A DNA stretch of 64,000 nt from Enterococcus dispar ATCC 51266 (GTDB lineage: Bacteria; Bacillota; Bacilli; Lactobacillales; Enterococcaceae), in contig NZ_KE136354.1 in assembly GCF_000406945.1 (NCBI RefSeq), positions 737,707 through 801,706 on the forward strand. Direction: 5' to 3'. A model generated the notes under the pieces. It was given only the letters and a program-made list of their open reading frames with translations, was not told the origin of the DNA and searched no databases. The translations under genes were made by a program, and so were the position numbers. Each line of letters opens with the position of its first letter. The first letter of the stretch is position 1. Positions 42,856 to 51,736 of the stretch are shown here, in pieces.

Positions 42856-43671
42856 ATGGAACAATACCCACAAGCTTTAACAATCGCAGGCTCTGATAGT
42901 GATGGATCTGCTGGTATGCAGGCGGATTTACATACATTTTTTGCCAGAAAGGTGTATGGTGCTTCTGTCATTACGGCTTGTGTAGCAGGTAATTCCTATG
43001 GTATTCAAGCAAGTATTACATTACCTACAACATTTATTGATAAAGAATTTGAATTATTGGCCGCAGATTACAAGATTAGAGCGAGTAAAACGGGAATGCT
43101 GGCAAACTCTGAATTAATCAAAACTGTCGCTAAAAACTATCGCTTATATGATTTTGGACCGTTAGTCGTAGATCCTGTAATTGTAACCAAACACGGTAAT
43201 ATGCTCATTGAAGAAGATGCGCTAGCAACTTTGAAAGAAGAATTACTTCCTTTAGCTACGGTTTTAACCCCCAATTTTTACGAAGCAGAAAAATTAACTG
43301 GGATAACGTTAAAAGAGGAACAGGATTTTGTCACAGCCGCAGCTGTTTTACAAAAAATGGGTGCTAAAAATATAGTAATAAAAGGTGCTCATCAAAGTGA
43401 AAAGCAAAAAAATGTTGCTGATTACGTGTTGTTAGAAACAGGTGAGAGTCATTGGTTAAAAGCGCCCTATCACAAAACAGATCGGATTAATGGTACTGGC
43501 GATTCCTTATCAGCTTGTATTGCCGCTGAGTTGGCAAAAGGTACCGATGTCTTAACCGCTGTGAAAATTGCCAAAAAATTTGTTAATCATGCTATTGCAG
43601 AAGAATTGATTATTGGCCACAAATTTGGCCCCATTAATCATTGGGCAGGTAATAATTTTGAATTAGCATAA
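42856..43671 (+). CDS. pdxK: Pyridoxine / hydroxymethylpyrimidine kinase
   Basis: A 271-aa ribokinase-fold kinase of the ThiD/PdxK group. N-terminal TIAGSDSDGSAGMQAD, VVDPVIVTKHG, LTPNFYEAEKLTG and the catalytic loop RINGTGDSLSACIAAEL, with Asp as base, are visible. GTGD instead of GTGC and the ending GPINHWAG favour the Gram-positive pyridoxal-kinase branch, which makes PLP. No thi gene is adjacent, which also favours PdxK. Confidence 0.85.
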   Translation: MEQYPQALTIAGSDSDGSAGMQADLHTFFARKVYGASVITACVAGNSYGIQASITLPTTFIDKEFELLAADYKIRASKTGMLANSELIKTVAKNYRLYDFGPLVVDPVIVTKHGNMLIEEDALATLKEELLPLATVLTPNFYEAEKLTGITLKEEQDFVTAAAVLQKMGAKNIVIKGAHQSEKQKNVADYVLLETGESHWLKAPYHKTDRINGTGDSLSACIAAELAKGTDVLTAVKIAKKFVNHAIAEELIIGHKFGPINHWAGNNFELA

Positions 43672-43688
43672 GCGTTGTGGATTAAAAA

Positions 43689-43730
43689 TAAGAGTAAAAG
43701 CCTGATTACAAGCTTATACTCTTGTTTTTA
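43689..43730 (+). terminator. Terminator after pdxK
   Basis: AAGAGTA / TACTCTT outer stem and AAGC / GCTT inner stem, then a T-rich run. Confidence 0.7.
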
Positions 43731-43910
43731 GTTTAAATCGAATCGTTACTAACTAAGCACAGTTTAAAGTCCATAGTTTTCAATTGAAAGAATGTAGAAA
43801 ATATTTTTCTGCAAAACAGATAATTTTAGTGTATCATCTTTGATAAATAAAGAAATGAGTGGTATATTAACTCTTGTTAGTGATACAGTTTTTCAAGGAG
43901 ATGTAACACA

Positions 43911-45563
43911 GTGAGTAAAAAAGGTGCAGAAATCATTGTTAATAGTTTAGAAAATCATAACGTACCATTTATTTTTGGAATTCCAGGTGCCAAAATTGAT
44001 GGTGTTTTTGATACATTAGCCGATCATGGCCCCAAATTAATTCTTGCTCGTCATGAACAAAATGCGGCTTTTATGGCTCAAGCAATTGGTCGTTTAACAG
44101 GGGAGCCGGGTGTGGTAATTGCTACTAGTGGTCCAGGGGCAAGTAATTTAGCTACAGGATTAGTCACAGCGACAGCTGAAGGTGATCCCGTTTTAGCTTT
44201 GGCCGGTCAAGTAAAACGTGCAGATTTATCAAAATTAACCCACCAAAGTATGAATAATGCAGCATTATTTGCACCCATTACTAAATATAGTTCTGAAATA
44301 CAAGATCCTAATACTCTTTCAGAAAATATTGCCAATGCTTATCGCATCGCAAAAACAGCTAAAAAAGGCGCAAGTTTTTTATCTATCCCGCAAGATGTTA
44401 CTGATGGAAAGGTTAACGGAGCAGCGATTAAACCTTTGGCAACGCCAAAACTAGGGGCTGCTTCTGATGCAGATATTAATGAATTAGTAAAACGTATCAA
44501 AGAAGCAAAATTACCCACTCTATTAGTAGGCATGCGAGCTTCTGGTAAAAAAGAAACAGCTGCGATTCGACTACTGGTTGAAAAAACTGGCATCCCTGTT
44601 GTGGAAACTTTTCAAGGTGCTGGTATTATTTCTAGAAAATTAGAAGAACACTTTTTTGGCCGTGTGGGATTATTCCGCAACCAACCAGGGGACATGTTGT
44701 TAAAACGTAGTGATTTAGTAGTAGCGGTGGGATATGATCCAATTGAGTACGAAGCTAGAAACTGGAACGCAGAAAAAGATGCGCGCATTGTTGTCATCGA
44801 TGAAGTACCAATGGAAATTGATCAATATATGCAACCAGAAGTAGAACTAATTGGTAATATTGAAAAAACAATTGAAAAGTTAAGTGAAGCCATTGAAAAT
44901 TATCATTTATCAACAGACGCTAACCATTACTTAGCGACTTTACAAGCAAAATTGAGCCATAATACGCAAGAACATCCAATCAAACAAGGAAAGGTTCATC
45001 CTTTGGAAATTATTGACACTTTACAAAAAAATGTTTCAGATGAAATGACTGTTACTGTGGATGTAGGTAGCCATTATATTTGGATGGCGCGTCATTTCCG
45101 TAGTTATGAACCAAGACATTTATTGTTTAGTAATGGGATGCAAACATTAGGCGTTGCTCTTCCATGGGCGATTTCAGCTGCATTGGTACGACCAAATACG
45201 CAAATTTTCTCTATTTCAGGAGATGGTGGCTTTTTATTTTCTGCTCAAGAATTAGAAACAGCAGTGCGTTTAAAACAAAAAATTATCCATCTTATTTGGA
45301 ACGATGGAAGTTACAATATGGTGGAATTCCAAGAAGAAATGAAATATGATCGTTCATCTGGTGTGCATTTTGGTTCTGTTGATTTTGTGAAATATGCTGA
45401 GGCTTTCGGTGCCAAAGGCTTACGAGCTACTTCAAAATCAGAGTTAGAAAAAGCAATCCAAGAAGGTTTGGCTACAGATGGTCCGGTAATAATTGATATA
45501 CCCGTTGATTACGCAGATAACAAAGAATTAGGCAAGACAATTTTACCCGATCAATTTTATTAG
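43911..45563 (+). CDS. alsS: Catabolic acetolactate synthase
   Basis: A 550-aa thiamine-diphosphate enzyme that joins two pyruvates to acetolactate. The cofactor-activating Glu is in [13 protein letters not shown], and the ThDP/Mg segment GDGGFLFS with a downstream Asn is present. No regulatory subunit gene follows, and the next gene is the decarboxylase; together these mark the catabolic acetoin enzyme, not the branched-chain one. GTG start with AAGGAG upstream. Confidence 0.94.
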   Translation: MSKKGAEIIVNSLENHNVPFIFGIPGAKIDGVFDTLADHGPKLILARHEQNAAFMAQAIGRLTGEPGVVIATSGPGASNLATGLVTATAEGDPVLALAGQVKRADLSKLTHQSMNNAALFAPITKYSSEIQDPNTLSENIANAYRIAKTAKKGASFLSIPQDVTDGKVNGAAIKPLATPKLGAASDADINELVKRIKEAKLPTLLVGMRASGKKETAAIRLLVEKTGIPVVETFQGAGIISRKLEEHFFGRVGLFRNQPGDMLLKRSDLVVAVGYDPIEYEARNWNAEKDARIVVIDEVPMEIDQYMQPEVELIGNIEKTIEKLSEAIENYHLSTDANHYLATLQAKLSHNTQEHPIKQGKVHPLEIIDTLQKNVSDEMTVTVDVGSHYIWMARHFRSYEPRHLLFSNGMQTLGVALPWAISAALVRPNTQIFSISGDGGFLFSAQELETAVRLKQKIIHLIWNDGSYNMVEFQEEMKYDRSSGVHFGSVDFVKYAEAFGAKGLRATSKSELEKAIQEGLATDGPVIIDIPVDYADNKELGKTILPDQFY

Positions 45564-45643
45564 ATTTTAGATATTTACGTGGTTTATGTATTTCATAAAC
45601 GAATTCTATGTTTTTCTAAAGTCAAAATAGGAGAGGATTTAAT

Positions 45644-46357
45644 ATGACTGTGAAAACGACAAGTTATCTTTATCAACATGGGACCTTAGGTGGTCTAATG
45701 CAAGATTTAATGGATGGAACAGAAAAAATTGGCACGCTGTCCAAGTATGGCGATTTTGGATTGGGAACATTAGAAGGTTCCAATGGCGAAGTCATTTTTT
45801 TAGACGGTACAATTTATCATGCTGATGAAACAGGAAAAATTAATCGATTGACAGGAGAAGAATTAACGCCTTATGCAGCAGTTACGCAATTTGAATCGGA
45901 TCGTAATTTTTTTGTTGCTGCTAGTGATGATGATGCTTTGAAAACAGAAATTTTGCAAAAGATTAGTCATAATTTATTTGCTGCGATTAAAATTCACGGG
46001 ACATTTACGCACATGCATGTACGCGTAGCTCCCAAACAAGTGAAGCCATATCCGCGCTTTGTAGAAATAGCGCGCAATCAACCTGAGTTTGAAGCAACTA
46101 ACATAACAGGAACGATTGTTGGATTTTTCACGCCCGAATTATTTCACGGGGCTGCTGCCGCGGGTTTTCATCTACATTTTATTAGTGATGACCATAAATT
46201 TGGTGGACATGTACTAGATTTTACAATAGCCAAAGGAAAAGTAGAACTAATGGAATTAGCGGAGTTCAGACAACATTTTCCTACCGAAAATCCGGACTAT
46301 TTAGAAAAAGAAATCGAAATTTCAAAAATAGCTAACGACATTAAAGAAGCTGAATAA
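45644..46357 (+). CDS. budA: Alpha-acetolactate decarboxylase
   Basis: A 237-aa zinc enzyme that converts acetolactate to acetoin, which limits acidification from pyruvate. Family motifs include FGLGTLEGSNGEVIFLDG, THMHVRVAPKQVKPYP and the zinc-ligand segment GFHLHFISDDHKFGGHV. It is 80 bases after alsS with no terminator between, so one operon. Confidence 0.95.
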   Translation: MTVKTTSYLYQHGTLGGLMQDLMDGTEKIGTLSKYGDFGLGTLEGSNGEVIFLDGTIYHADETGKINRLTGEELTPYAAVTQFESDRNFFVAASDDDALKTEILQKISHNLFAAIKIHGTFTHMHVRVAPKQVKPYPRFVEIARNQPEFEATNITGTIVGFFTPELFHGAAAAGFHLHFISDDHKFGGHVLDFTIAKGKVELMELAEFRQHFPTENPDYLEKEIEISKIANDIKEAE

Positions 46358-46418
46358 AAAGTAATAGTTAAGATATTGGATTTCATATTAATTTTGAAAA
46401 AGGGATGAGTAATGAAAA

Positions 46419-46463
46419 GACTTTAGAAAAACGATTAATAATTTGTTTTTCTAAAGTTTTTTT
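46419..46463 (+). terminator. Terminator after alsS-budA
   Basis: ACTTTAGAAAAAC / GTTTTTCTAAAGT, 13 pairs, then seven T. May also stop the converging phosphoesterase transcript. Confidence 0.85.
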
Positions 46464-46470
46464 AGTATCA

Positions 46471-47793
46471 CTATTTTAATGGATGGACTACTATCTTTTG
46501 ATCCGATAAATTATCGTCTTGTAGACTATAGTCAAGATATTGTTGTAAAAAAGGAGAATATTTTTTTAAGTTATCATAGGCTTCGGATTCTTTTATAGCT
46601 GCTATTTGGTTTGAAGAATAGTTATCATTACCAGTAAAATAGTTATAATTAACTTTTGCAACTAACTTTGCTGCAGGGGCTAAAATTTCTTCATCTCTAA
46701 CATTTTGCTCCAATAGTTGTTGATAAGCTAGCCTTTCACCATCTTTTATAAAAAGATTCTTTAAATAGGTATTGTGATGACGCAGGTTTTGACCAGTTTT
46801 TTTATTTTCTTTTGCCCATGTCTGGACATTAACTTGTTTACGCTTATAAATAATTTGATTATCTTGTAGTTGTAATTCGCCATAACTATGATCTGCAATT
46901 GCAAATGAACTCGTAACAACTTCTATGATTGCCGTTTGTCCAGTCGGATCTTTCATGATGTCTTGAGCATGAATATGGCCAGAAAACACGATGGGAACGT
47001 GGTATTTAGCAAAAAGTTTTTTTACGATTTTGTCATTTGATAGAACATATCCTTTATAAATAAGGGGATTATGTTTAAACAAATTGTGATGCATAAAAAC
47101 AATGGGGATTTTATGATTGTTTTCGGTGGTTTTTAACGTCTCTTCAAGCCAAGCGAGCGTAGCTTCTTTTACTTGTCCACCAGTATGTGGTTGGGCACGA
47201 CTATTCTGAATCGGATATTCATTTGTGTCTAAAAAAATGAAATCATAAGTTTTGTTAATATTTACCGCATAACTTAATGAAGCAGAATCCGTATCAAAAG
47301 CCATTTTATACCCATCAGGAAAAAACTGTTTAAAGTCTGCCGGTGAAACTTGATCGATACGCTCTTTTTTATCTTCTTGATACTTTCTAGCCCAACCGTC
47401 ATAAATATCATGATTACCCGGGATGGCCAAAACGGGAATATCATTAGTTCTTAATGGAGAAAAAATTTGTGCCATTTCTTTGGCACTTTGCCTTTCACCG
47501 TTTAAGGTTAAGTCACCCGTTAATATAATGGCTGCAGGTCGCTCTTTTTTTGCCTTTGCGACAAATGCGCTTAATGATGCTACTTGATAATCCAGATCTT
47601 TTCCGGCCGCTGTTTTTTTGATAAACTGAAATTCTTTTCCGTCGTCGTGAAGTGACGGGGCAATAAAGTGAATATCTGTAGCTATCCAAAAGGTATCATT
47701 AGTCGATAAACTTTTTGCGAATTTTTCATTTTCTTGGCAGCCAACTAAAAAGAAGCTAGTACCTAACAGCAAAAATAGTAGTATTTTTTTCAT
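46471..47793 (-). CDS. Calcineurin-like phosphoesterase lipoprotein
   Basis: A 440-aa surface lipoprotein: a signal peptide with lipobox FLVGC at about residue 19, then a metallophosphoesterase domain. Metal motifs are TDIHFIAP, LTGDLTLNG, IPGNHDIYDG, FMHHNL and FSGHIHAQD. The C-terminal 130 residues are specific to this group. Substrate unknown; related proteins cleave phosphodiesters outside the cell. ATG 47793 has GGGAG 8 bases upstream, so the three codons before it are not used. Confidence 0.88.
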   Translation of the reverse strand: MKKILLFLLLGTSFFLVGCQENEKFAKSLSTNDTFWIATDIHFIAPSLHDDGKEFQFIKKTAAGKDLDYQVASLSAFVAKAKKERPAAIILTGDLTLNGERQSAKEMAQIFSPLRTNDIPVLAIPGNHDIYDGWARKYQEDKKERIDQVSPADFKQFFPDGYKMAFDTDSASLSYAVNINKTYDFIFLDTNEYPIQNSRAQPHTGGQVKEATLAWLEETLKTTENNHKIPIVFMHHNLFKHNPLIYKGYVLSNDKIVKKLFAKYHVPIVFSGHIHAQDIMKDPTGQTAIIEVVTSSFAIADHSYGELQLQDNQIIYKRKQVNVQTWAKENKKTGQNLRHHNTYLKNLFIKDGERLAYQQLLEQNVRDEEILAPAAKLVAKVNYNYFTGNDNYSSNQIAAIKESEAYDNLKKYSPFLQQYLDYSLQDDNLSDQKIVVHPLK

Positions 47794-47981
47794 TATTCTC
47801 ACTCCCGCAGTTTATGATAGCACAAAGAAGAAATACAAGTTGAAATTTTTCTTGCAAATTACCGCTTGATTTAAAACGATATGAAATCTTTTTAAAAACT
47901 TTACGCTAATATTGGGCTTTTATAAGGGAGGAATAAAGATTAGATTTATTTTAGTGATTACTTTTGAAAATAATGTCCGAT

Positions 47982-48010
47982 TTGCTTTCAATAGAAGCTT
48001 CTTGTATAAT
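47982..48010 (+). promoter_or_regulatory. Promoter of the 42-aa gene
   Basis: TTGCTT, 17 bases, TATAAT. The mRNA would carry a leader of about 75 bases with a hairpin CTGTGT / ACACAG (48020-48036) and a weak pairing ATTAG / CTAAT just before AAGGAG. Confidence 0.7.
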
Positions 48011-48091
48011 CAGTAGGCACTGTGTGGAATACACAGCAAGTTGTAAAAGAATAGGTAATTAGTAGCAGGTTGAGCTAATCAAGGAGAAAAA

Positions 48092-48220
48092 ATGAATACA
48101 AAAGAAAAGATGCTAGAATTAATTAAGAAAAAACAAGGTGGCGGACGCGTAAAAGAAATGCAAGCCCCAAAAAACGATCGCAAGAATATGCGCAAGGGAC
48201 CCAAAATTTATAATAAATAG
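48092..48220 (+). CDS. 42-aa basic protein of unknown function
   Basis: Begins MNTKEKMLELIKKKQGGG and ends MRKGPKIYNK, with 13 Lys and 4 Arg against 5 acidic residues. No membrane segment or Cys. AAGGAG lies 5 bases before the ATG, a near-consensus promoter stands upstream and a strong terminator follows the stop at once. It is a complete stand-alone unit. The basic, glycine-hinged make-up suggests an RNA- or ribosome-binding peptide, but that is inference only. Confidence 0.75.
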   Translation: MNTKEKMLELIKKKQGGGRVKEMQAPKNDRKNMRKGPKIYNK

Positions 48221-48223
48221 CTT

Positions 48224-48260
48224 AAAAAGTGTACTTTCTCATTGAGAAAGTACACTTTTT
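48224..48260 (+). terminator. Terminator of the 42-aa gene
   Basis: Seventeen-base perfect stem AAAAAGTGTACTTTCTC with its complement, 3-base loop, then T. Confidence 0.9.
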
Positions 48261-48452
48261 TATTGCCACTAATTAGATGGCCTCTGGATCTATGTTTTGT
48301 TTAGCTGCTTTTATTACTTGTCAGACTCTGAATTTGTTACTTTACGAAAGATTAAATTAACAGAAATTTCAATGTAGTGCATTTATAAAAAAAGTTCACT
48401 ATCATAATAATATGTAAACTAAAAGGATATCGCAATTTATTAATTAAAAGGT

Positions 48453-48493
48453 TAAAAAACCGCCTTTGAATGAAGAAATCATTCTAGGCGGTC
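48453..48493 (-). terminator. Terminator of the esterase operon
   Basis: Minus-strand stem ACCGCCT...AATGA / TCATT...AGGCGGT, then six T. The rest of 48261-48452 is AT-rich and I see nothing in it. Confidence 0.8.
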
Positions 48494-48518
48494 AAAATGA
48501 AATGTTGTTTTTCAAATT

Positions 48519-49301
48519 TTAATTTGCTAAATAGGAAGAAAAGAACGCTAATGTTTGAGGTAATGCCAATTCCCAATAACCTTCACCGTGGACTGTTCCA
48601 GAGATTAGTTTTACATCACTGGGAACGTCAACATCAGCAAGTGCCTGCTGTAACTTTAAGACACCGCTAATTGGAACTAATTCATGTAATGAATTCGCTA
48701 AAAATATAGGGCCACTTTTTGAACTGACTCGGGTTAGTGGGGTAGCCGATTTTAATAGGTTTAAATCATTACGTACATAATTTAAAATAAACCATTTATA
48801 AAATTGGTCATTATTGCCATCTTGATCAATTTCTCGACTTTCATGGGCATCAAAATGTTGTTCTTTATTCATTACTGCTTTTACTTCAGGATGTTGTGTC
48901 ACCCAATCATACATATCGATAATTCCTGACCATGATGCAGTAGGAATGCCTTTTTGCAAAGCCAATTCAACAGCTAAATTGCCACCGGCAGAAGCGCCTA
49001 ACGCAAAAATTGGCATATTAGCTGCCAATGTATTTTTTTTCGTCCAAGCGTATGCATTGAAAACATCCGTCAGAGCACTAGGGTAAAGATCAGCAGGAGC
49101 AAGGCGATAATTGGGGGTGACGACAAAGAAACCTTCATTGACAAATTTTTCAGCTAGGAAACTTTCTTTTTCTTTATCCCCACGAAACCAACCACCACCA
49201 TGAATTAGTAATAGGGTTGCTTTTGGTTTTGTATCTGGTGCATAGGTATCTAGTTTTAAATCATTGCCGCTATCATAAATGATATCTTGAGTAATTTTCA
49301 T
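48519..49301 (-). CDS. Alpha/beta-hydrolase, esterase/lipase type
   Basis: A 260-aa cytoplasmic hydrolase. Oxyanion motif HGGGW at 34-38, nucleophile Ser104 in GASAGG and a likely catalytic His in GTVHGEGYWE near the end fit the hormone-sensitive-lipase or feruloyl/acetyl esterase branch. Substrate unknown. ATG 49301 has AGGAG 8 bases upstream. Third gene of a minus-strand operon with an unknown gene and an isochorismatase-like gene. Confidence 0.85.
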   Translation of the reverse strand: MKITQDIIYDSGNDLKLDTYAPDTKPKATLLLIHGGGWFRGDKEKESFLAEKFVNEGFFVVTPNYRLAPADLYPSALTDVFNAYAWTKKNTLAANMPIFALGASAGGNLAVELALQKGIPTASWSGIIDMYDWVTQHPEVKAVMNKEQHFDAHESREIDQDGNNDQFYKWFILNYVRNDLNLLKSATPLTRVSSKSGPIFLANSLHELVPISGVLKLQQALADVDVPSDVKLISGTVHGEGYWELALPQTLAFFSSYLAN

Positions 49302-49312
49302 CGTCATCACTC

Positions 49313-49681
49313 CTAAATCAGATTGTTGGGATCATCAGGCTGTAGTGACATAATTTGATCAATTGTTTTTCGTAATGTCTGTTGTGCTTGTTCGTATTGG
49401 GGCAATTGATCCCCAAATTTTTCATTGAATTCAGCTAAACCATTACTAGCAAATGCCATTTCATATTGATAAACAGCATCATACTGAGCTGTAAAATCTT
49501 TTAGCAAATCCATCTGATTGCCGGCAAGTTGCAATGCCATTTGAGTTACCCGAAAATCCGTATAGGCGAGTTCAAATTGGACTGCCCAAGCCCGCATAAA
49601 TTCATGTTGATTTTTAATATGCAAAAAGTGGTACTCTATTGTCCAAGCTAAATTTTTTAAAGAGCCTTGAATGTCTAACAT
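49313..49681 (-). CDS. Small helical protein of unknown function
   Basis: A 122-aa, all-helical, acidic protein, beginning MLDIQGSLKNLAWTIEYHF. Rich in Gln and aromatic residues, no membrane segment, no known motif. It lies between the isochorismatase-like gene (18 bases) and the esterase (about 11 bases), so it is co-transcribed with both. Possibly a partner or sensor for them. Confidence 0.65.
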   Translation of the reverse strand: MLDIQGSLKNLAWTIEYHFLHIKNQHEFMRAWAVQFELAYTDFRVTQMALQLAGNQMDLLKDFTAQYDAVYQYEMAFASNGLAEFNEKFGDQLPQYEQAQQTLRKTIDQIMSLQPDDPNNLI

Positions 49682-49699
49682 GCAAACATCTCCTATTTC

Positions 49700-50320
49700 T
49701 TACTCTAATTTCAAGAAAATTCCTTTGTCTTGCATTGCCTTTACAAATTTTGCTACCGTATCCGTTCGATTCCAATCCCGCTGGAATTCACAAGCTAATT
49801 GGGCGAAGGTGGTCATTTTAGCACCCGCTTGTTCAACACGGTGAAGTGCCATTTCGTGTGCGATTTTACTCGTCCCGCCAACAGCATCAACAACAGGATA
49901 AACCTCATAGCCTTCTTTTAATGCATCCAAAGTAGGGAAGGTTAGGCAGGCTTCTGTCCACAACGCAGCAATAATAATTTTCTTTTTACCAGTGGACTTC
50001 ACCGCATCATTAAATTCCCGATCTTCCCACGCATTGATAGAGGTACGATCATAACTTGGCAAATCTTTTACCAGTTCCTTTAACTGAGGAATAGTATCTT
50101 TGTTGCGTCCAGTTGCCACATTAACCGTTGACACAATCGTGGGAACATTGTAAGCACGCATTAACGCAGTTAAATTTGTAATACTTTCAACCAGTTCATG
50201 GCGGTTCATCGAATTAATCGAGTTGACTTGAGTTGGTTGGTAGTCAATTAAAACAAAAACACCATTGTCGGGGGAAAGTAGTTCATCTTTTTGGGGATTT
50301 CGTGGTTCATAACTTGTCAT
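49700..50320 (-). CDS. Isochorismatase-family cysteine hydrolase (YcaC-like)
   Basis: A 206-aa hydrolase with the family's catalytic Asp26 (VLIDYQPTQ) and Cys125 (WTEACLTFP). VVDAVGGTSKIAHEMAL resembles YcaC-type proteins, whose natural substrate is not known. First gene of a three-gene minus-strand operon. ATG is preceded by GGAGGCA. There is no siderophore or chorismate gene nearby, so true isochorismatase activity is unlikely. Confidence 0.82.
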   Translation of the reverse strand: MTSYEPRNPQKDELLSPDNGVFVLIDYQPTQVNSINSMNRHELVESITNLTALMRAYNVPTIVSTVNVATGRNKDTIPQLKELVKDLPSYDRTSINAWEDREFNDAVKSTGKKKIIIAALWTEACLTFPTLDALKEGYEVYPVVDAVGGTSKIAHEMALHRVEQAGAKMTTFAQLACEFQRDWNRTDTVAKFVKAMQDKGIFLKLE

Positions 50321-50621
50321 AGTAAAATGCCTCCTTTATTTAGCGCAATATTTTGCTCTTAAAATCAATATACTGCCGTTTTTTAAATAAGGAAAGTAAT
50401 CTGACTCCTCAAAAGAGATCGCTTACATTTTTGGAATAAATCGTTTAGATAAACGTGAGATAAAGCAACTGTTGTTTAAGAAAACTCTATTTTAATCTCA
50501 TCAAATTCAGCTATACAAATATTTAAAGAAAAAAACACCTCGCTTGGGAGGTGTTTAAACGGAATTTTAGAAGGGAAAAACCATGTTGTGACTAAAAAAG
50601 ATACAAGTTACAAAATTTGAT
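50321..50621. other. Intergenic gap with a coding relic
   Basis: Holds the upstream region of the isochorismatase operon, a terminator at 50529-50557, and a plus-strand open piece ending near 50497 that reads GINRLDKRE. This piece resembles GFNHLEKRE at 42.65-42.68 kb. No intact gene. Confidence 0.4.
50529..50557 (-). terminator. Terminator after the 70-aa SOS gene
   Basis: AAACACCTC / GAGGTGTTT, nine perfect pairs and a 6-base loop, then a run of T on the minus strand. Confidence 0.8.
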
Positions 50622-50834
50622 CTATTTGTATTGGTGGTAAGTGTTCCGTGAATCTTGATGGTAAGGAGAGAATTTGCGAATACTTTGACGATATTTTTTT
50701 TCATCCCATAAGGCAAACCAGATTAAAAAAGGGGGAACAAAAATTAAAGCGGCTAAAGCAACACCATAGTGACTCATGACAAAGCTAACGATTATACCTA
50801 AAATGATTAAAGAAATATTGCGAATTGTATTCAT
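50622..50834 (-). CDS. SOS-controlled small membrane protein
   Basis: A 70-aa protein beginning MNTIRNISLIILGII. A hydrophobic stretch at about 7-43, broken by SHYG, suggests a two-helix hairpin, followed by a 27-residue polar, basic tail rich in Tyr, His, Arg and Lys. No LysM domain or catalytic motif. ATG 50834 follows a GAGGTG site; a GTG three codons earlier is less likely. The gene lies behind lexA but is separated by the lexA terminator and has its own promoter with two LexA boxes. This is the position of the division inhibitors YneA (Bacillus) and SosA (Staphylococcus), but topology and sequence differ. An SOS growth or division brake is a reasonable guess, not shown. Confidence 0.75.
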   Translation of the reverse strand: MNTIRNISLIILGIIVSFVMSHYGVALAALIFVPPFLIWFALWDEKKYRQSIRKFSPYHQDSRNTYHQYK

Positions 50835-50858
50835 CCTTTTCACCTCAATTAAAATATA

Positions 50859-50872
50859 CGAACAAATGTTTG
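50859..50872. promoter_or_regulatory. LexA box 1 of the 70-aa gene
   Basis: CGAACAAATGTTTG fits the Gram-positive LexA/DinR consensus CGAACRNRYGTTYG fully. It lies just downstream of the predicted transcript start. Confidence 0.8.
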
Positions 50873-50879
50873 TATATTG

Positions 50880-50908
50880 ATTATACGAAAGTATGTTCGG
50901 TTTGTAAA
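50880..50908 (-). promoter_or_regulatory. Promoter of the 70-aa gene
   Basis: On the minus strand TTTACA, 17 bases, TATAAT. LexA box 2 fills the spacer. Confidence 0.8.
50886..50899. promoter_or_regulatory. LexA box 2 of the 70-aa gene
   Basis: CGAAAGTATGTTCG, one mismatch from the consensus, exactly between the -35 and -10. Centre-to-centre distance from box 1 is 27 bases. Confidence 0.75.
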
Positions 50909-50914
50909 GAAAAA

Positions 50915-50946
50915 AATAAATCTTCGAATTTTTCGAAGATTTATCA
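50915..50946 (-). terminator. Terminator of lexA
   Basis: AAATCTTCGAA / TTCGAAGATTT, 11 perfect pairs, 3-base loop, then a T-rich run. It cuts lexA off from the 70-aa gene. Confidence 0.85.
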
Positions 50947-50948
50947 GT

Positions 50949-51569
50949 TTAAAGTAAATCACGATATAGTCCCACAACTAACCCTAGAATTTTAACATTG
51001 GGTAAAATAATTGGCTCCATATAATCATTTTCAGGTTGTAATCGAATGTAATTATTTTCTTTAAAGAATCTTTTACAAGTAGCTTCGTCCTCTTCAGTCA
51101 TGGCGATAACAATATCGCCATTGCTTGCAGCAGCTTGTTTTCGAACAATAACTTGATCGCCATCTAAGATCCCTGCGTTAATCATACTTTCACCACGAAT
51201 TGTTAGCATGAATAAAGAGCCGCTATCATTTAATAGATGAGGTGGAATAGGGAAGAAATCGGATGCCTCTTCGACAGCTAAGATGGGTTCGCCGGCTGTC
51301 ACGACCCCGAGCATTGGGATTGTTTCAGGTTGAGCACCGATTTTTTCTAATCCCGTTTCAGTTAACTCAATTGCACGTGGTTTAGTAGGATCGCGTAAAA
51401 TCAAACCTTTCTTTTCTAAACGGGAAAGATGACCGTGAACGGTTGATGTAGAAGATAATGAAACTGCCTCGCCGATTTCCCGAACTGTAGGGGGATAACC
51501 TTTTTGAGAGACACGATCATGAATAAATTTCAAAATTTCAATTTGGCGATTTTCTGTGCGTTTAGCCAT
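50949..51569 (-). CDS. lexA: LexA repressor of the SOS response
   Basis: A 206-aa repressor. N-terminal winged helix ([23 protein letters not shown]), cleavage bond Ala92-Gly93 (VVTAGEP), catalytic Ser128 (RGESMINAG) and Lys166 (ATCKRF). It cleaves itself on RecA filaments, which frees SOS genes. ATG 51569 with AAGG upstream is chosen over the longer frame that would reach into the promoter. A LexA box in its own promoter shows autoregulation. Confidence 0.97.
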   Translation of the reverse strand: MAKRTENRQIEILKFIHDRVSQKGYPPTVREIGEAVSLSSTSTVHGHLSRLEKKGLILRDPTKPRAIELTETGLEKIGAQPETIPMLGVVTAGEPILAVEEASDFFPIPPHLLNDSGSLFMLTIRGESMINAGILDGDQVIVRKQAAASNGDIVIAMTEEDEATCKRFFKENNYIRLQPENDYMEPIILPNVKILGLVVGLYRDLL

Positions 51570-51597
51570 ACTGCACCTTCTTTCTTTCGATAGTTTT

Positions 51598-51626
51598 AGT
51601 GTAGCATAAAGCCTAAAACAATTCAA
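51598..51626 (-). promoter_or_regulatory. Promoter of lexA
   Basis: On the minus strand TTGAAT, 17 bases, TACACT, with extended -10 TGC. Confidence 0.7.
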
Positions 51627-51637
51627 ACAGATGTTCG
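51624..51637. promoter_or_regulatory. LexA box of lexA
   Basis: CGAACATCTGTTTG on the minus strand, overlapping the lexA -35. Confidence 0.8.
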
Positions 51638-51736
51638 TATGTAGTTAGTGGTTGTCACAAAGTATTTTTTTAGCTAAGATAAAGAAGAATATTAGCTAGA
51701 AGAAGTTTAAGTCATAGGTATAAAGGAGATTACAAA

